A stretch of DNA of 64,000 nucleotides from CADEED01 sp036677145 (GCA_036677145.1 JAKFFF010000010.1:32904-96903); one strand, 5' to 3'. Shown: positions 17,161-25,857, counted from the stretch's first letter. Made by a program: numbers and translations. The notes: generated by a model not told the origin, from the letters alone.

Positions 17161-19545
17161 ATGGAAATGTTTGATCTCGTAAGGCAGATTCGTATTGCTA
17201 GCACCGCGCCTGTTCTCGCGGCCTTCGGATTCGCAACGCTCGTCACAAGCAACGTGAACGCGCAGCAATCCGGACCACTGGTTCAATCCTCGGAGGCGGA
17301 GACACTCGATGCGATCGTAGTGACGGCGCGCCGTCGCGAGGAATCACTGCAGGACACGCCGGTCGCCGTGACCGCGCTGAGCGCCGACGCTCTCGAGCGT
17401 CAACAGATCGTGGCAACGACCGACCTCGACAAGGTCGCGCCCAACCTGCAGTTCCACAGTTACGGAACACTCACCGGCAACAACTCCGCCGCGCAGGTGT
17501 TCATCCGCGGCATCGGCCAGACGGATGCGACCCCCGCGGTCGATCCCGGTGTCGGCATCTATATAGATGACGTGTACATGGGCCGCGCGGTCGGCGGCGC
17601 GATGGACTTTCGCGATATCGCGAGCGTCCAGATCCTGCGCGGTCCGCAGGGCACCTTGTTTGGACGCAATACCATCGGCGGCGCCGTGCTGCTGACGACC
17701 AACCAGCCGGGCGACGGCGCGGGCAACTCGGTGCGCCTCGGCGTGGGTGAGGACAACCTGCGCGAAGTGTACGGCGCGTTCGATCTCACGGGCGACGACG
17801 AGAGATTCGCGGCACGCATCGCGTTGGGCGCCCGTCAGCGCGACGGATACGTCAAGCGCGCCTTCGACGGCAAGGATCTCGGCGACGAAGACATGTTCAC
17901 GGCCCAGATGGCGATGCGCTGGAAACCGTCCGACAGCTTCACGCTGACGATACGTGGCGACTTCACCACGGAGGACGAGAACGGTTCGCCGTTCGTGTTC
18001 CAGTCGATGAACGAGGCGGCGACCTTTGTAGGCGCCGCCAGCCAGGCCGCTGGATGCCCGAACATGCTCGATCCGCTGCCGCCGCCGGTGCTCGTGGGTC
18101 CGCTCGCGGATCCGCGCTGCGGCAACGACGCACAGGCGCTGGGTTCGTTCACGAACGGCGGCACGTACCAGGCTTCGAGCACGCTCAATAACGTGGGTGG
18201 CTCGCTGATCGCCGATTGGGACGTGAACGAAGTGCTCACCCTGAAGTCGATCACCGCGAAGCGGAATCTCGACTGGACGGGCACGCGCGACGCGGACAAC
18301 ACGCCGCTGCTGATTCTGCACACCAACTACGACAGCGAAAGCGAGCAGTTCAGTCAGGAACTGCAGGCGATGGTGAATACCTCGCGAGTCGACGGTGTGG
18401 TCGGCGCTTACTACTTCGACGAAGATTCCTTCGACCGTCTGCTCGTGCCGCTGGGTAATCCGGGCACCTCGTACGACACGCAGCGTGTCGCCATGGACGC
18501 AACCGCGAAGGCGGTGTTCACCGAGTGGACGTTCAAGGCCACCGACGCGTTGAGTTTTTCGGCTGGCGTGCGGTACACCGAGGAAACCAAGGGGCTGCAG
18601 GCGACGATGTTCAACGTGGCGCCGGCGACCGCGCCGGAGCCCGCGGCACCCTCGACGCTGTGTCCGTTTGCCGGAGCGCCGCCGACGCAGGTGCGCTGCC
18701 TGTTCATCACGACGAATCGCTTCGAGGAGAAGTTCTCCGCGACGACGAAGTCGGCGAGCGTGCAGTACCGGTTCAACGAGCGTGCGATGGCGTACCTGAG
18801 CTGGGCGGACGGCTTCAAGAGCGGTGGCTTCAACCAGCGCTACAACGCAGCGCCGCCCGGAAATGCGCCCATCTCCTTCAATGCGGAGACCGCGGAGTCG
18901 TTCGAGCTCGGCTTCAAGCTCGATCCGACCGACACTCTGCGCGTCAACCTCGCGCTGTTCTCGACGGATTACGATGACATCCAGATGACGTATCGTCTGG
19001 GAGTCGTGCCGTTGCTGTTCAACGCGGGCGTCGCGTCGATCATGGGTGCGGAACTCGAAATGGAGTTCGCGCCGACGGCGGATTTCCGCATGGATGCCAG
19101 CCTCGGCTACGTCGACGCGGAGTTCGACGAAATCAATGCGCCGCCGCCGTTCGGTCCGGTCACTCCGACGGCGACCGCCACGCTGGATAGCCGCTTGCCG
19201 TTCACGCCCGAATTGCAGGGACATCTCGGCCTCCAGTACGCGTTCCACCCGATGAGCAACTGGGAGATCACGCCGCGCGTCGATGTGAGCTACACCGACA
19301 CGCAGTACTTCGATGCCGGCAACTCGCCGGAGATCGCGCAGCTCGACGCGGTGACGCTCGTCAACGCATCGCTCGCGTTCTCGTCGGACGATGACAAGTG
19401 GCGCTTCGTCCTCAGCGGCAACAATCTGACGGACGAGCTCTATCCGGTTGCGGGCACCTCGTCGCTGACGACCGCCTCGGGATATGCGGAGATCATCTAC
19501 GCAAGACCGCGCACGTTCGCGCTCAGCGCGACGATGAAGTTCTAA
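17161..19545 (+). CDS. TonB-dependent outer-membrane receptor (probably aromatic-acid or lignin fragment uptake)
   Basis: A 794-residue outer-membrane beta-barrel that takes up ligands with TonB energy. Seen: a long signal peptide ending near VNAQQ, a TonB-box-like LDAIVVTARRREESL, a plug domain with FIRGIGQTD, DPGVGIYIDDVYMGR and ILRGPQGTLFGRNTIGGAV, and a barrel ending in the aromatic residue of ALSATMKF. GGGGAGAGTT precedes ATG 17161. It is divergent from marR with an operator between, so it should be induced with the CoA-ligase branch. In sphingomonads this receptor type imports lignin-derived biaryls; a hydroxycinnamate conjugate is a reasonable guess here. Confidence 0.92.
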   Translation: MEMFDLVRQIRIASTAPVLAAFGFATLVTSNVNAQQSGPLVQSSEAETLDAIVVTARRREESLQDTPVAVTALSADALERQQIVATTDLDKVAPNLQFHSYGTLTGNNSAAQVFIRGIGQTDATPAVDPGVGIYIDDVYMGRAVGGAMDFRDIASVQILRGPQGTLFGRNTIGGAVLLTTNQPGDGAGNSVRLGVGEDNLREVYGAFDLTGDDERFAARIALGARQRDGYVKRAFDGKDLGDEDMFTAQMAMRWKPSDSFTLTIRGDFTTEDENGSPFVFQSMNEAATFVGAASQAAGCPNMLDPLPPPVLVGPLADPRCGNDAQALGSFTNGGTYQASSTLNNVGGSLIADWDVNEVLTLKSITAKRNLDWTGTRDADNTPLLILHTNYDSESEQFSQELQAMVNTSRVDGVVGAYYFDEDSFDRLLVPLGNPGTSYDTQRVAMDATAKAVFTEWTFKATDALSFSAGVRYTEETKGLQATMFNVAPATAPEPAAPSTLCPFAGAPPTQVRCLFITTNRFEEKFSATTKSASVQYRFNERAMAYLSWADGFKSGGFNQRYNAAPPGNAPISFNAETAESFELGFKLDPTDTLRVNLALFSTDYDDIQMTYRLGVVPLLFNAGVASIMGAELEMEFAPTADFRMDASLGYVDAEFDEINAPPPFGPVTPTATATLDSRLPFTPELQGHLGLQYAFHPMSNWEITPRVDVSYTDTQYFDAGNSPEIAQLDAVTLVNASLAFSSDDDKWRFVLSGNNLTDELYPVAGTSSLTTASGYAEIIYARPRTFALSATMKF

Positions 19546-19591
19546 GAGAGGGCATCTGAAAAAGGGACCGGCGCTGCGAACTCGACCGTGA

Positions 19592-19611
19592 CGGAATCGT
19601 CTTCGATTCCG
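19592..19611 (+). terminator. Hairpin after TonB receptor gene
   Basis: CGGAATCG and CGATTCCG pair perfectly around a TCTT loop, 46 nt beyond the receptor stop and before ligU. There is no T-tract, so it may be a weak terminator or an mRNA 3' stabiliser. Confidence 0.4.
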
Positions 19612-19658
19612 GGTGCAATCGGGTATTGGCGACGACGCTGCTAGTATTGGCAGCCTCT

Positions 19659-20765
19659 ATGTCGAAGCAGCGACCGATCCCTTGCCTCTTCATGCGCGGC
19701 GGCACATCGCGTGGCCCGTTTTTTCGGGCCACGGATCTGCCTGCCGACATTCCCACGCGCGATCGCGTATTGCTTGCCGTCATGGGCTCGCCCGATACGC
19801 GCCAGATCGACGGACTTGGTGGCGCCGATCCTCTGACGAGCAAGGTTGGCATCGTCGGCACGAGCAAGACGCCTGGAGTCGATCTCGAGTTCCTTTTCGC
19901 CCAGGTGTCGATGCGCGAGGCGCTGGTCGACACCACGCCCAACTGCGGCAACATGCTCGCCGCGGTCGTGCCATTCGCCATCGAGAGTGGCCTGGTTGCG
20001 GCGCGCAACGGCACGACGACGCTGCGCGTGCACACACTCAACACGGGCACGATGTGCGACATCGAAGTCCAGACGCCCGACGGTCGCATGGAATACGCGG
20101 GCAACGCGCGTATCGACGGTGTGCCCGGAACGGCGTCACCGGTGAACATCCGCTTTCTCGACACGGCGGGTTCGGTGTGCGGCGCGTTGTTTCCTACCGG
20201 AAACCTGCTCGATCGCTTCGATGGCATCGAGGTGACCTGCATCGACAACGGCATGCCAGTCGTGATCATGCGCGCGGCGGATCTCGGCGTGACGGGTTAC
20301 GAGACTCGCGACGAGCTCAACGGCAATGCGGCGCTGAAGAAACGCATCGAGGCGATCCGCCTGCAGGTCGGCCCCGCGATGAAACTCGGAGACGTCGCGA
20401 AGAAAGTCGTTCCGAAGATGTGCCTGGTCGCGCCGCCGCGTTCCGTCGATGGAGGCAGCGGCGGACACATCACGACGCGCACGTTCATTCCGCATGACTG
20501 TCACTCGGCCGTGGGGGTGCTCGGCGCCGTGACGGTCGCCACCGCGGCGGTCACGCCGGGCACGGTGGCTAACAAGATTGCGGAAGTGCCGCCGGGCGCA
20601 CGCAAGGAATTCTCGGTGCAGCACCCGACGGGGGAATTCACCGTCACGCTGGACATGAGTCCCGCCAATCCGGCTGAAGTCGCCAGTGCTTCATTGCTGC
20701 GCACCGCGCGGCTCATCATGCGCGGCGAGGTATTGATTCCGGCTGACATATGGAAGGCAACATGA
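19659..20765 (+). CDS. ligU: 4-oxalomesaconate tautomerase, PrpF family
   Basis: Isomerises the keto product of 2-pyrone-4,6-dicarboxylate hydrolysis by allylic proton transfer, between the LigI and LigJ steps. The 368-residue protein has the PrpF features FMRGGTSRGPFF at the N-terminus, LGGADPLTSKV, TPNCGNMLAAV with the conserved Cys, and GGSGGHITTRTF near the middle. ATG 19659 is preferred over an in-frame TTG at 19626. It is the first gene of ligU-ligK-ligI-dehydrogenase, and its stop overlaps the ligK start (ATGA). Also known as GalD-type in pseudomonads. Confidence 0.9.
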   Translation: MSKQRPIPCLFMRGGTSRGPFFRATDLPADIPTRDRVLLAVMGSPDTRQIDGLGGADPLTSKVGIVGTSKTPGVDLEFLFAQVSMREALVDTTPNCGNMLAAVVPFAIESGLVAARNGTTTLRVHTLNTGTMCDIEVQTPDGRMEYAGNARIDGVPGTASPVNIRFLDTAGSVCGALFPTGNLLDRFDGIEVTCIDNGMPVVIMRAADLGVTGYETRDELNGNAALKKRIEAIRLQVGPAMKLGDVAKKVVPKMCLVAPPRSVDGGSGGHITTRTFIPHDCHSAVGVLGAVTVATAAVTPGTVANKIAEVPPGARKEFSVQHPTGEFTVTLDMSPANPAEVASASLLRTARLIMRGEVLIPADIWKAT

Positions 20766-21466
20766 TCGGCAAATCCGGCATCGCGATCCGCAACATCCAG
20801 CGTGCGCCAGCGGAGGCGGTGGCGGCGCTCGGCAAGTTCGGCGTCGCGACCATTCACGAGGCGATGGGGCGCAAGGGCCTGCTCGCGCCGTACCTGCGGC
20901 CTATCTACACGGGCGCGCGCGTGTGCGGTACTGCGCTCACGGTTTTCGAACATCCCGGCGACAACTGGATGCTGCACGTGGCGGCCGAACTGCTGCAGGA
21001 GGGCGACGTCGTCGTGATGGGGTTGTCCTCGCCCGACGATCACGGCATGTTCGGCGACCTGCTCGCGACGTCCTTCCGCGCGCGCGGCGGCAAGGGTCTT
21101 GTCATCGACGCGGGCGTGCGCGACATCGCGGAGCTGAGCGGCATGAACTTCCCCGTGTGGTCGAAGGCCGTGCACGCGAAGGGAACGATCAAGGCCACCG
21201 TGGGTTCCGTGAACGTCCCGATCATCTGCGCGGGCGCCGAGGTGAATCCCGGCGATGTCATCGTCGGTGACGATGACGGCGTCGTCGTCGTGCCGGCCGC
21301 CAAGGCCGCGGAAGTCGCGCGGGCCGCGCAGGCCCGCGAAGAAAACGAAACGTCGAAGCGCAAGCGCCTCGCGGCCGGCGAGCTCGGCCTCGATATCTAC
21401 GACATGCGCGCCAAGCTCGCCGCGGCGGGCCTGAAATATTTCGACCAGGCCGACGACGTCAAGTGA
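20762..21466 (+). CDS. ligK: 4-carboxy-4-hydroxy-2-oxoadipate aldolase / oxaloacetate decarboxylase
   Basis: Splits 4-carboxy-4-hydroxy-2-oxoadipate to pyruvate and oxaloacetate, the last step of the protocatechuate 4,5 pathway. The 234-residue protein belongs to the RraA-like class II aldolase family and carries GVATIHEAMGRKG, the DHGMFGDLLATSF metal/substrate region and VIDAGVRDI, whose Asp and Arg are conserved. ATG 20762, with GGAAGG before it, overlaps the ligU stop by 4 nt; an in-frame ATG at 20750 is less likely. LigI follows after 13 nt. Confidence 0.92.
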   Translation: MIGKSGIAIRNIQRAPAEAVAALGKFGVATIHEAMGRKGLLAPYLRPIYTGARVCGTALTVFEHPGDNWMLHVAAELLQEGDVVVMGLSSPDDHGMFGDLLATSFRARGGKGLVIDAGVRDIAELSGMNFPVWSKAVHAKGTIKATVGSVNVPIICAGAEVNPGDVIVGDDDGVVVVPAAKAAEVARAAQAREENETSKRKRLAAGELGLDIYDMRAKLAAAGLKYFDQADDVK

Positions 21467-21479
21467 GCCGCGAAACCCG

Positions 21480-22358
21480 ATGAAAGATCCGAACAAGTCC
21501 TGCCTGCCGCCCGATCCGAACCCGGTGAAGCCGCGCATCGAGCTGCCGCCCGGCGCCTGCGATGCGCATTGCCACGTGTTCGGGCCCGCGGCGAAATTTC
21601 CCTATGCCGAGGATCGCAGCTACACGCCGCCCGATGCGCCGGTCGAACATCTGCGCAAACTGCATGCGCGGCTCGGCATCAGCCGGGCGGTCATCGTGCA
21701 CGCCAGTTGCCACGGCAGCGAGATGGACGTGACGCTCGATGCGATCGCCTCGAGCGGCGGCCTGTATCGCGGCGTCGCGGTGGTCCAGGACTCGATCACG
21801 GATGGCGAACTGGCGCGACTGCACGCGGGTGGCATCCGCGGCATCCGCTTCAATTTCGTGAAGCACCTGGGCGGTGTGCCGGATCTCGCTGTTTTCCATC
21901 GATTGGTCGCGCGCATCAAGCCGCTGGACTGGCACATCGTGCTGCATTTCGACGCCGGCGACCTGCTCGAGCAACAGGAGCTGCTCGCGCGCATCGACGT
22001 GCCGTTCATCATCGATCACATGGGGCGCGTGAAAGCGGCGGAAGGACTGGATCAAAAGCCGTTTCAATCGCTGCTCGCGCTGTATCGGAACAATCCGCTG
22101 GCGTGGATCAAGATCTGCGGCGCGGAACGGGTGTCGGTGGGCAAGCGGCCGTTCCGCGATGCGGTGCCATTCGCGCAGGCGCTGATCGAATTGGATCCGG
22201 ATCGTCTGCTGTGGGGCACGGACTGGCCACATCCGAACATCACGAAGGACATGCCCAACGACGGCGAACTGGTCGATTTGTTGGGCGAGATGTGTCCGGA
22301 CGCGGCGCTGCGCGCGCGGATCCTGGTCGACAATCCGACGCGCATGTATTGGAGGTGA
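21480..22358 (+). CDS. ligI: 2-pyrone-4,6-dicarboxylate hydrolase
   Basis: Opens the lactone of 2-pyrone-4,6-dicarboxylate, the LigC product, to 4-oxalomesaconate. The 292-residue amidohydrolase-superfamily protein shows DAHCHVFGPAAKFPYA near residue 27, HASCHGSEMD, HFDAGDLL and the C-terminal WGTDWPHPN, all typical of LigI. The N-terminus is cytosolic. It sits between ligK and the DUF1932 dehydrogenase with gaps of 13 and 4 nt, clearly one operon. Confidence 0.95.
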   Translation: MKDPNKSCLPPDPNPVKPRIELPPGACDAHCHVFGPAAKFPYAEDRSYTPPDAPVEHLRKLHARLGISRAVIVHASCHGSEMDVTLDAIASSGGLYRGVAVVQDSITDGELARLHAGGIRGIRFNFVKHLGGVPDLAVFHRLVARIKPLDWHIVLHFDAGDLLEQQELLARIDVPFIIDHMGRVKAAEGLDQKPFQSLLALYRNNPLAWIKICGAERVSVGKRPFRDAVPFAQALIELDPDRLLWGTDWPHPNITKDMPNDGELVDLLGEMCPDAALRARILVDNPTRMYWR

Positions 22359-22362
22359 CGCC

Positions 22363-23265
22363 ATGAGCGCACCGCGAATCGGTTTTCTGGGATTCGGCGA
22401 AGTCGGTCAGCGCTTCGCGGCCGACCTGCGCGCCCGCGAGGGTGATCTCAAGCTCTTCGCATTCGATCTGCTTTTGCACCAGGCGGCCGGCGAGGGGATG
22501 CGGCGGCATGCGGACTCCAACCGTGTCGAGCCGCTCACCGACGTGGCGGGCATCAACGAAAATTGCGATGTCATCTTCAGCGCGGTGACCGCCGACCAGA
22601 CGCTGATTGCGGCGCGCTCGATTTGCGCCGGGCCGCTCTCGGGCAAGTGGGTGATCGACCTCAACTCCGCCGCTCCGGCGACCAAGATCGAATGCGCGGC
22701 GGCCGTCGCGCACGCGGGTGGCCGCTACCTGGAAGCCGCGGTGATGACCTCGGTGCCGCCGCACGGCATTCGAGTGCCGATGTTGCTGGGTGGCCCGCAT
22801 GCGCAGGAGGGCGAAGAGTTGTTGCGCTCGCTGGGTTTTTCCGCCGAGACAGTGTCGGCGGATCTTGGTGTGGCTTCCGCGATCAAGTTGTGCCGCAGCG
22901 TGATCATCAAGGGACTCGAATCGCTGGTCGTGGAGAGTTACACGGCCGCGCGTGCTTTTGGCGTGGAGGCGCGGGTGCTCGAGTCGCTGGCGGAGACGTA
23001 TCCGCAGTTCGACTGGGAAAAGCAGGGCGACTATCTATTCTCGCGCGTGATCCAGCACGGCAAGCGGCGCGCGGAAGAGATGCGCGCGAGCGCGCAGATG
23101 ATCGATTCGACGGCCCCGGGCGGTGTCATGGCCGCGGCGATCGCGGTGCGTCAGGACTCGATCGCGAAGTTGCGCGCCGATGGTGCAATCAAGGATCCGC
23201 TGGAGCTGCATCCCTGGCGCGAGCGTGCCGATGAAATTCTTGCCGCGCCGCCGCACGGCAAGTAG
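22363..23265 (+). CDS. NAD(P)-binding 6-phosphogluconate-dehydrogenase-like protein with DUF1932 domain
   Basis: A 300-residue beta-hydroxyacid-dehydrogenase-fold protein: Rossmann motif GFGEVG (8-13), an NSAAPATKIE segment, EAAVMTSVPPHGIRVPMLLGG, and a C-terminal DUF1932 helical domain with KLCRSVIIKGLE containing the family lysine. It follows ligI by 4 nt and ends the ligUKI operon. Proteins of this type are often found beside protocatechuate 4,5-pathway genes, but I know no firmly assigned reaction. A reductase or dehydrogenase for an oxoacid shunt product is plausible. Confidence 0.85.
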   Translation: MSAPRIGFLGFGEVGQRFAADLRAREGDLKLFAFDLLLHQAAGEGMRRHADSNRVEPLTDVAGINENCDVIFSAVTADQTLIAARSICAGPLSGKWVIDLNSAAPATKIECAAAVAHAGGRYLEAAVMTSVPPHGIRVPMLLGGPHAQEGEELLRSLGFSAETVSADLGVASAIKLCRSVIIKGLESLVVESYTAARAFGVEARVLESLAETYPQFDWEKQGDYLFSRVIQHGKRRAEEMRASAQMIDSTAPGGVMAAAIAVRQDSIAKLRADGAIKDPLELHPWRERADEILAAPPHGK

Positions 23266-23362
23266 TAAGGCCAAGGACTAACTTCCCTTATGATCGCGTC
23301 GCTCGCTGGCGATCCAGCCGGCGAGGGACGATCAATCACAACAATGGGATAAGGAGTTCCAG

Positions 23363-23632
23363 ATGTTCAAGAAAGGATTGAAGGCGGCATTGCTCGGCGC
23401 CTGTGTCATGGGAATTGCCGCGTCGGTCTCACACGCCGCGCCGGCCAATCAGGGGTCATTGTATGAATCCCTGTTCGGCGGTTCGAAGGGCGTCACCCCG
23501 CCGCCGAAGTTCGACGGCTCGGATCCGGTGACGAACCCGCCTGGCCCGCGGCCGCCGCCGAGGCTCGACGGCTCGGCGCTGGAGGAGACCCTTGCGCCGG
23601 GGCAGCCCGGTCCGCGTCCGCCGCCGAAGTAG
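23363..23632 (+). CDS. Small secreted proline-rich protein, unknown function
   Basis: An 89-residue hypothetical protein. It has a signal peptide (KAALLGACVMGIAASVSHA, cleavage near residue 28) and a mature part of about 60 residues rich in Pro and Gly, with repeated units PPPKFDGS/PPPRLDGS and two copies of PGPRPPP. No Cys remains after cleavage and no known domain is visible. An AAGGAG Shine-Dalgarno precedes ATG 23363, and a strong terminator follows 7 nt after the stop, so it is probably a real monocistronic gene. It sits inside the lig region between the DUF1932 dehydrogenase and ligJ; any link to aromatic metabolism is unproven. Confidence 0.7.
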   Translation: MFKKGLKAALLGACVMGIAASVSHAAPANQGSLYESLFGGSKGVTPPPKFDGSDPVTNPPGPRPPPRLDGSALEETLAPGQPGPRPPPK

Positions 23633-23638
23633 CGGCAT

Positions 23639-23670
23639 TGCCGCGGGGATCGATTCCCCGCGGCATCTTT
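23639..23670 (+). terminator. Rho-independent terminator
   Basis: TGCCGCGGGGA (23639-23649) and TCCCCGCGGCA (23655-23665) form an 11-bp stem with a TCGAT loop, followed by TCTTT. It ends the small Pro-rich protein gene and separates it from ligJ. Confidence 0.8.
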
Positions 23671-23707
23671 CGCTTAGCATCAGTGTGGATCACACAGAGG
23701 ATTGACG

Positions 23708-24730
23708 ATGATCATCGACTGCCACGGGCACTACACGACCGCGCCGGAACCGCTCAATGCCTGGCGCAAACAGCAGACGGAAGCGCTGAAGAATCCGGCG
23801 CTCGTGCCGGCGAAGGGTGGCGTCACGATCAGCGACGATCAGATCCGCGAAACGCTCGAGAACGCGCAGCTCAAACTGCAGCGCTCGCGCGGAACGGACG
23901 TCACCATTTTCTCGCCGCGCGCCAGCGCCATGGGTCATCACGTCGGCAACGAGACGACGAGCCGGCATTGGACCGAGCATTGCAACGAGCTCATCCATCG
24001 CGTCTGCACGCTGTATCCCGAAAATTTCGTGGGTGTCTGCCAATTGCCGCAGTCGCCGGGCGTGGATCCGCGCGGCGTGATCCCGGAGCTCGTGCGCACC
24101 ATCGAGGAGTTCGGTTTCGTCGGCTGCAATCTGAATCCCGATCCGTCGGGCGGAAAATTCTCCGAGCCGCCGTTGACCGACAAGTGGTGGTATCCGGTGT
24201 ACGAAAAGCTGTGCGAGCTAGACGTGCCCGCGATGGTTCACGTGAGCCAGGCCTGCAATCCGGCGTTCCACACCACGGGGTCTTACTACCTGTCGGCGGA
24301 CACGGTCGCCTTCATGCAGCTCATGATGTCGGACCTGTTCAAGGATTTTCCCACGCTGCGTTTCATCATTCCGCATGGCGGCGGCGCCGTGCCGTTCCAC
24401 TGGGGCCGGTTCCGCGGCATTGCCCAGGATCAGAAGCGTCCGCCGCTGCCGGAGCTGATGCGTAACAACATCTTCTTCGACACCTGCGTGTATCACCAGC
24501 CGGGCATCGACCTGCTGCTCAAGGTCGTGCCCATCGACAACATCCTGTTCGCGTCCGAGATGGTGGGTGCGGTGCGCGGCGTCGATCCAGAGAGTGGCCA
24601 CTACTACGACGACACGAAGCGCTACATCGACGGCTCGTCGCTGTCGGCGGCCGACAAGCAGAAGATCTTCGAGGGCAACATCCGCCGCGTCTTCCCGAGG
24701 ATGAGAGTGGGGGCAGCCCCCGTTTCCTAG
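23708..24730 (+). CDS. ligJ: 4-oxalomesaconate hydratase (amidohydrolase-type LigJ)
   Basis: Adds water to 4-oxalomesaconate to give 4-carboxy-4-hydroxy-2-oxoadipate, the LigK substrate. The 340 residues show the zinc-site start DCHGHYTTAP, NPDPSGGKF, MVHVSQACNPAFHTTGSYYL and HGGGAVPFHWGRFRG, as in LigJ of Sphingobium. ATG 23708 follows a GAGG; an in-frame TTG at 23702 is rejected. The last residues (VGAAPVS) and the stop are encoded by the left arm of a long inverted repeat, so the native C-terminus may have been altered by that element. Confidence 0.93.
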   Translation: MIIDCHGHYTTAPEPLNAWRKQQTEALKNPALVPAKGGVTISDDQIRETLENAQLKLQRSRGTDVTIFSPRASAMGHHVGNETTSRHWTEHCNELIHRVCTLYPENFVGVCQLPQSPGVDPRGVIPELVRTIEEFGFVGCNLNPDPSGGKFSEPPLTDKWWYPVYEKLCELDVPAMVHVSQACNPAFHTTGSYYLSADTVAFMQLMMSDLFKDFPTLRFIIPHGGGAVPFHWGRFRGIAQDQKRPPLPELMRNNIFFDTCVYHQPGIDLLLKVVPIDNILFASEMVGAVRGVDPESGHYYDDTKRYIDGSSLSAADKQKIFEGNIRRVFPRMRVGAAPVS

Positions 24731-24825
24731 CAAAAGGGGCCAGCCCTCCGTGCATCGAAAAGTTCATCGCAAGCGTCGGCTCTCGAGGCCTGACTCCTTT
24801 TGCTAGGAAACGGGGGCTGCCCCCA
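24708..24825. repeat. 118-bp element with long terminal inverted repeats (MITE/REP-like)
   Basis: The outer 30 nt (24708-24737) are a perfect inverted copy of 24796-24825. Pairing continues inward for 11 more positions with 3 mismatches (to 24748/24785), leaving a 36-nt loop. Each arm also holds its own palindrome (GGGGGC-A/T-GCCCCC). The left arm contains the ligJ stop codon, and the right arm ends 11 nt before the aldo-keto reductase ATG. I saw no clear target-site duplication and no transposase. It could be a small non-autonomous element or a very strong transcript hairpin. Confidence 0.85.
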
Positions 24826-24836
24826 TACTTCTACAA

Positions 24837-25829
24837 ATGCAGATCCGCAAACTCGGACCGTTCGACGTCACCGCCATCGGCTTCGGCTGCATGAATCTTT
24901 CGCACGCGTATGGTCCGCCGCAGCCGCGCGACGTCGCGGAGCGCGTGTTGAAACGCGCACTCGAACTCGGCGTCACGCATTTCGATACCGCGGCGTTGTA
25001 CGGGTTCGGCATCAACGAGGCGCTGGTCGGCGACGTACTCGGAAAACGTCCCGCGAATGTGATCGTCGCGAGCAAGTGCGGCCTGTTCGGCCGCGACGGC
25101 AAACGCGTGATGGATGGCAGCGCGGAGGCGATTCGCGCAACCTGCGAACAATCGCTGCGTAGCCTGCGCACCGAGTGCATCGATCTCTACTATTTGCATC
25201 GCTGGGACAAACGCATTCCCATCGAGGAATCCATCGAGGCGATGTCCGGGCTCGTCCGAGCGGGCAAGATCCGCGCGATTGGTCTCTCGGAGGTCTCAGC
25301 GGCGACCCTGCGGCGCGCGCATGCGGTTCATCCGATCGCAGCATTGCAATCCGAGTATTCGCTGTGGACTCGTAATCCGGAGATCGCAACCCTGGCCGAG
25401 TGCCGAAATCTCGGCATCGCATTCGTGGCGTTCAGCCCACTTGGGCGAGGGTTTCTCGCAGGCCGGCAGCGTGCCACCAGTGAATTCGTCGAGGGTGATC
25501 TGCGGCGTGGAATGCCGCGCTTCCAGAGTCCGAACTTCGAGGAAAATCTGCGCCTGCTGGGCCCGCTGGCGGCGATCGCAGCCGAAGTGGGCGTCTCCTG
25601 CGCGCAAGCGGCGCTGGCCTGGGTGCTTGCCCGAGACCCCGGAACGCTGGTCATTCCAGGCACGACGAACGAGGCGCACCTGGTCGAAAACTGTGGTGCG
25701 GACCGGATTCGTCTGCCTGCCGCAACGATTGCAAAACTCGATGCGCTTTTGCCACCAGGGAAGGTAGCAGGAGCCCGGTACCCGCCTGCGACGCAGGTCG
25801 AAAATGACACGGAAGAATTTGGGTCTTAG
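24837..25829 (+). CDS. Aldo/keto reductase
   Basis: A 330-residue NADPH-dependent (beta/alpha)8 reductase. The catalytic tetrad is visible: Asp50 and Tyr55 (FDTAALYG), Lys80 (ASKCG) and His121 (YLHRWD). The C-terminal VIPGTTNEAHLVENC motif is the usual cofactor region of the AKR13-type enzymes that act on aldehydes. There is no clear Shine-Dalgarno, and the start lies directly after the long inverted repeat, so expression may depend on that element. It may reduce aromatic aldehydes released by the surrounding pathways; substrate unknown. Confidence 0.88.
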   Translation: MQIRKLGPFDVTAIGFGCMNLSHAYGPPQPRDVAERVLKRALELGVTHFDTAALYGFGINEALVGDVLGKRPANVIVASKCGLFGRDGKRVMDGSAEAIRATCEQSLRSLRTECIDLYYLHRWDKRIPIEESIEAMSGLVRAGKIRAIGLSEVSAATLRRAHAVHPIAALQSEYSLWTRNPEIATLAECRNLGIAFVAFSPLGRGFLAGRQRATSEFVEGDLRRGMPRFQSPNFEENLRLLGPLAAIAAEVGVSCAQAALAWVLARDPGTLVIPGTTNEAHLVENCGADRIRLPAATIAKLDALLPPGKVAGARYPPATQVENDTEEFGS

Positions 25830-25857
25830 CCCTTGAATCGTATAGGCTTGCCCGCCT

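Noticed and set aside
17344..19248. Long open frame antisense to the first TonB receptor
   Set aside because: Arg/His-rich translation without domains, mirror of a well-supported gene; typical GC-rich shadow. Similar antisense frames over metK, ahcY, fdsA and the other receptors were rejected for the same reason.
24731..24836. The long inverted repeat as a plain Rho-independent terminator
   Set aside because: The arms are far longer than any terminator, include the ligJ stop codon and lack a U-tract; an inserted element explains it better.
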